A stretch of DNA of 5,159 nucleotides from Saprospirales bacterium (GTDB lineage Bacteria; Bacteroidota; Bacteroidia; Chitinophagales; Saprospiraceae). A program made the position numbers and the translations under genes. Of the stretch, positions 3,737 through 5,159 are shown piece by piece (the stretch's first letter is position 1; every line of letters starts with the position of its first letter). The notes below the pieces were generated by a model, which made no database searches, had not been told where the DNA came from, and was given only the letters and a program-made list of their open reading frames with translations. The stretch lies in assembly GCA_003448025.1 (NCBI GenBank), contig DLXL01000178.1, forward strand, positions 1 to 5,159, read 5' to 3'.

Positions 3737-5159
3737 ATGAAACAACTGATCCTGACCTTGGCTTTTGGCTTTTCCTGCCTTTTTTCGGATGCCCAAAATA
3801 CAGATCCCATTCTGGACTCCTTGAAGCGACCCTTGCCTGCAGGTGCGAGCGTACGCGCACGGGCGGAGCGATTGGACAAGATCATTTGGAAAATTTTTAT
3901 AGATGCCAATTTACAGTATGAAAATGATGCGATGCAACTGGACAGCCTTTACCGATGCTGTATCCATGGCAAAACTGGCGATCCGCATTTTGAAAAAACG
4001 CTCGGAGCAAAAGTAATGTTTTACCGGGGTGCTTCCTTGGTGGAAGAACAACCCGACGCCGCTCTGCCTTTGCTGAAAGATGCCATTCGGCAATATGCTG
4101 GTATGGGCGACTCTGCAGGTATGGCATTGGGCTTTTCTCAACTCATCTATACAGCATCCCGTTTGGGTGATAGTTTATCGTTTGCCAGTTACCTCGATCA
4201 GACCGTAGCCTTAGCAGTGTATATAAAAGACCCGTTTCTAAAGTCGGTAACGCTGAGCGATATGGGGATCAACTGTTACGATTTTGGCAGATTTGCGGAA
4301 GCGGCCACTTATTATTTTCAGTCCTTGGAATTAATAGAAAAGTTCCGGACATCTGCTTTGTTGGATATGCAGCACGATGTTTATCACAACCTGAACGGCA
4401 TCTACAACAGGTTGGGAGACTGGGACAATGCCCTGATCTATATGCAAAAAGCAGTTCAGTGTGCCAAGGAGCGAGGGCAAGACCCAAATGTACATTGTAT
4501 AGGCCTGGCAAATAGCTATATCGGGAAAAGGGAATACCAGCGAGCCCTGGAAGTTTTGGTGGAAGCAGAAAACAAATTGAAGGGCGACGAAATAGGGCAA
4601 ACTGAGGCAGCCATTAATTATACCCTGTCCAACTGTTACCGCAACCTAGGCAATCCGAAAGCTGCCCTGGCCTGTGCAGAAAAATCTGTTCGTTTGCTTC
4701 CCATCAGTGTCAATGCACCTTTTGGTGCAGTAGCAGTGGAAGAACTGGCTCAGTGCCAGTTTGCTTTGGGTAAAACCGACAAAGCCTTGGGACATGCCCT
4801 GTTGGCTTATGAAACGTATTTGAGTGCCAAACAAAACGGCGGCCTTGTGCGGGCAACGGAACTGCTTAGCAATATTTACAAAGCTAATGGCAACTACCGT
4901 AAAGCCCTCGAATACAGCGAGTTGCGCTATAAATACCAGACCTTGGTGGAACGCCAGCAAAGCACCCGCCAGCTTGCCTTCGGCGAGTTCAATCGCGAAA
5001 ATGAAGTCAAAAACGCCCGCCGAGAAGCCGAAATACAGGCTGAGCTCACCCAACAACGCAATATCCGATATGCCCTTTACGCCGGCTTAATCGTGTTTGC
5101 CCTCTTGGCTTTACTGCTTTACAACCGCTTCCGTTTCAAACAAAAAACCGCCGAACAAC
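3737..5159 (+). CDS. TPR-repeat sensor histidine kinase, N-terminal sensor and membrane anchor (cut by the window edge)
   Basis: 474 codons are present and the frame is open to the right edge. Residues 1-19 are a signal peptide (MKQLILTLAFGFSCLFSDA, mature from Q20). Residues about 93-402 hold six clear TPR units (near 175-205, 214-245, 253-281, 292-322, 334-364, 373-402) and perhaps two weaker ones before them. A charged helix that looks coiled (about 400-442) leads to one membrane span (443-463, YALYAGLIVFALLALLLY), then a basic start of the cytoplasmic part (NRFRFKQK). This layout, a periplasmic TPR sensor followed by one span, is the common Bacteroidota TPR histidine kinase. The kinase domain itself, probably of the LytS/His_kinase type given the LytTR neighbour, lies beyond the edge and is inferred. 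The ATG at 3737 is the only one after the in-frame stop at 3716-3718. The sensor has eight cysteines in the mature part, including an adjacent C74-C75 pair. Confidence 0.9.
   Translation, partial: MKQLILTLAFGFSCLFSDAQNTDPILDSLKRPLPAGASVRARAERLDKIIWKIFIDANLQYENDAMQLDSLYRCCIHGKTGDPHFEKTLGAKVMFYRGASLVEEQPDAALPLLKDAIRQYAGMGDSAGMALGFSQLIYTASRLGDSLSFASYLDQTVALAVYIKDPFLKSVTLSDMGINCYDFGRFAEAATYYFQSLELIEKFRTSALLDMQHDVYHNLNGIYNRLGDWDNALIYMQKAVQCAKERGQDPNVHCIGLANSYIGKREYQRALEVLVEAENKLKGDEIGQTEAAINYTLSNCYRNLGNPKAALACAEKSVRLLPISVNAPFGAVAVEELAQCQFALGKTDKALGHALLAYETYLSAKQNGGLVRATELLSNIYKANGNYRKALEYSELRYKYQTLVERQQSTRQLAFGEFNRENEVKNARREAEIQAELTQQRNIRYALYAGLIVFALLALLLYNRFRFKQKTAEQ

Noticed and set aside
3737..3796. 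Lipoprotein signal with C14 as the lipid-carrying cysteine in the kinase
   Set aside because: The residues before C14 are G-F-S, which lacks the required lipobox leucine-like residue at -3; an ordinary signal peptide ending at SDA fits better.
3480..3909. Minus-strand open frames across the regulator-kinase junction
   Set aside because: They overlap two well-supported plus-strand genes and the operator; their protein text is low in family-like patterns and rich in residues typical of shadow frames.
4646..5056. Minus-strand open frame of 136 codons with a hydrophobic look
   Set aside because: It mirrors the TPR and coiled part of the kinase. The plus-strand frame is continuous from signal peptide to membrane span, so this is a shadow.

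Overview
The window looks like a chromosomal piece of a Bacteroidota genome, most likely from the Saprospiraceae or a related Chitinophagales-type lineage (inferred). The reasons are the gene families (a LytTR response regulator beside a TPR-sensor kinase, an SDR followed closely by an AraC-type regulator, a small exported 'WKGG...NW...P' protein), promoter-like elements of the Bacteroidota form TTG / TAnnTTTG, and no strong Shine-Dalgarno sequences. Most genes are about 50% GC in the lines I counted by hand. One gene (1367-2209) is much more AT-rich.

Layout, left to right. 1-276 (-) is the N-terminal part of an AraC-family regulator cut by the left edge. 281-1096 (-) is a classical short-chain dehydrogenase/reductase whose stop lies 4 bases before the regulator's ATG, so the two form an operon. 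1097-1366 holds the operon's putative promoter, a 15-bp direct repeat with 21-bp period suited to an AraC-type protein, and a large stem-loop (1256-1362). 1367-2209 (-) is an AT-rich, eight-helix membrane protein of unknown function. 2349-2768 (-) is a small secreted protein. 2769-2912 is a control region between divergently oriented genes. 2913-3662 (+) is a complete LytTR response regulator, and 3737 to the right edge (+) is the periplasmic TPR sensor and membrane anchor of its probable partner histidine kinase.

The main result is a shared operator. A 13-bp motif, roughly TGCCAAnGGGAAA, occurs four times as two tandem pairs, each with an exact 21-bp period. One pair (2861-2894, minus) points at the secreted-protein gene and the other (3661-3694, plus) at the kinase gene. 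The two 34-bp composites match at 27 of 34 positions. Each is followed after exactly 30 bases by a -7-like CAnnTTTG element. Paired direct repeats two helical turns apart are typical of LytTR regulators, so I infer that the response regulator activates both the secreted protein and its own kinase. The regulator gene itself has a consensus-like promoter that needs no such site (2788-2816). That promoter faces the secreted-protein promoter head-on, with their -7 elements 6 bases apart.

A second, independent circuit is suggested at the left: the AraC-type regulator may control its own operon through the repeat at 1160-1195.
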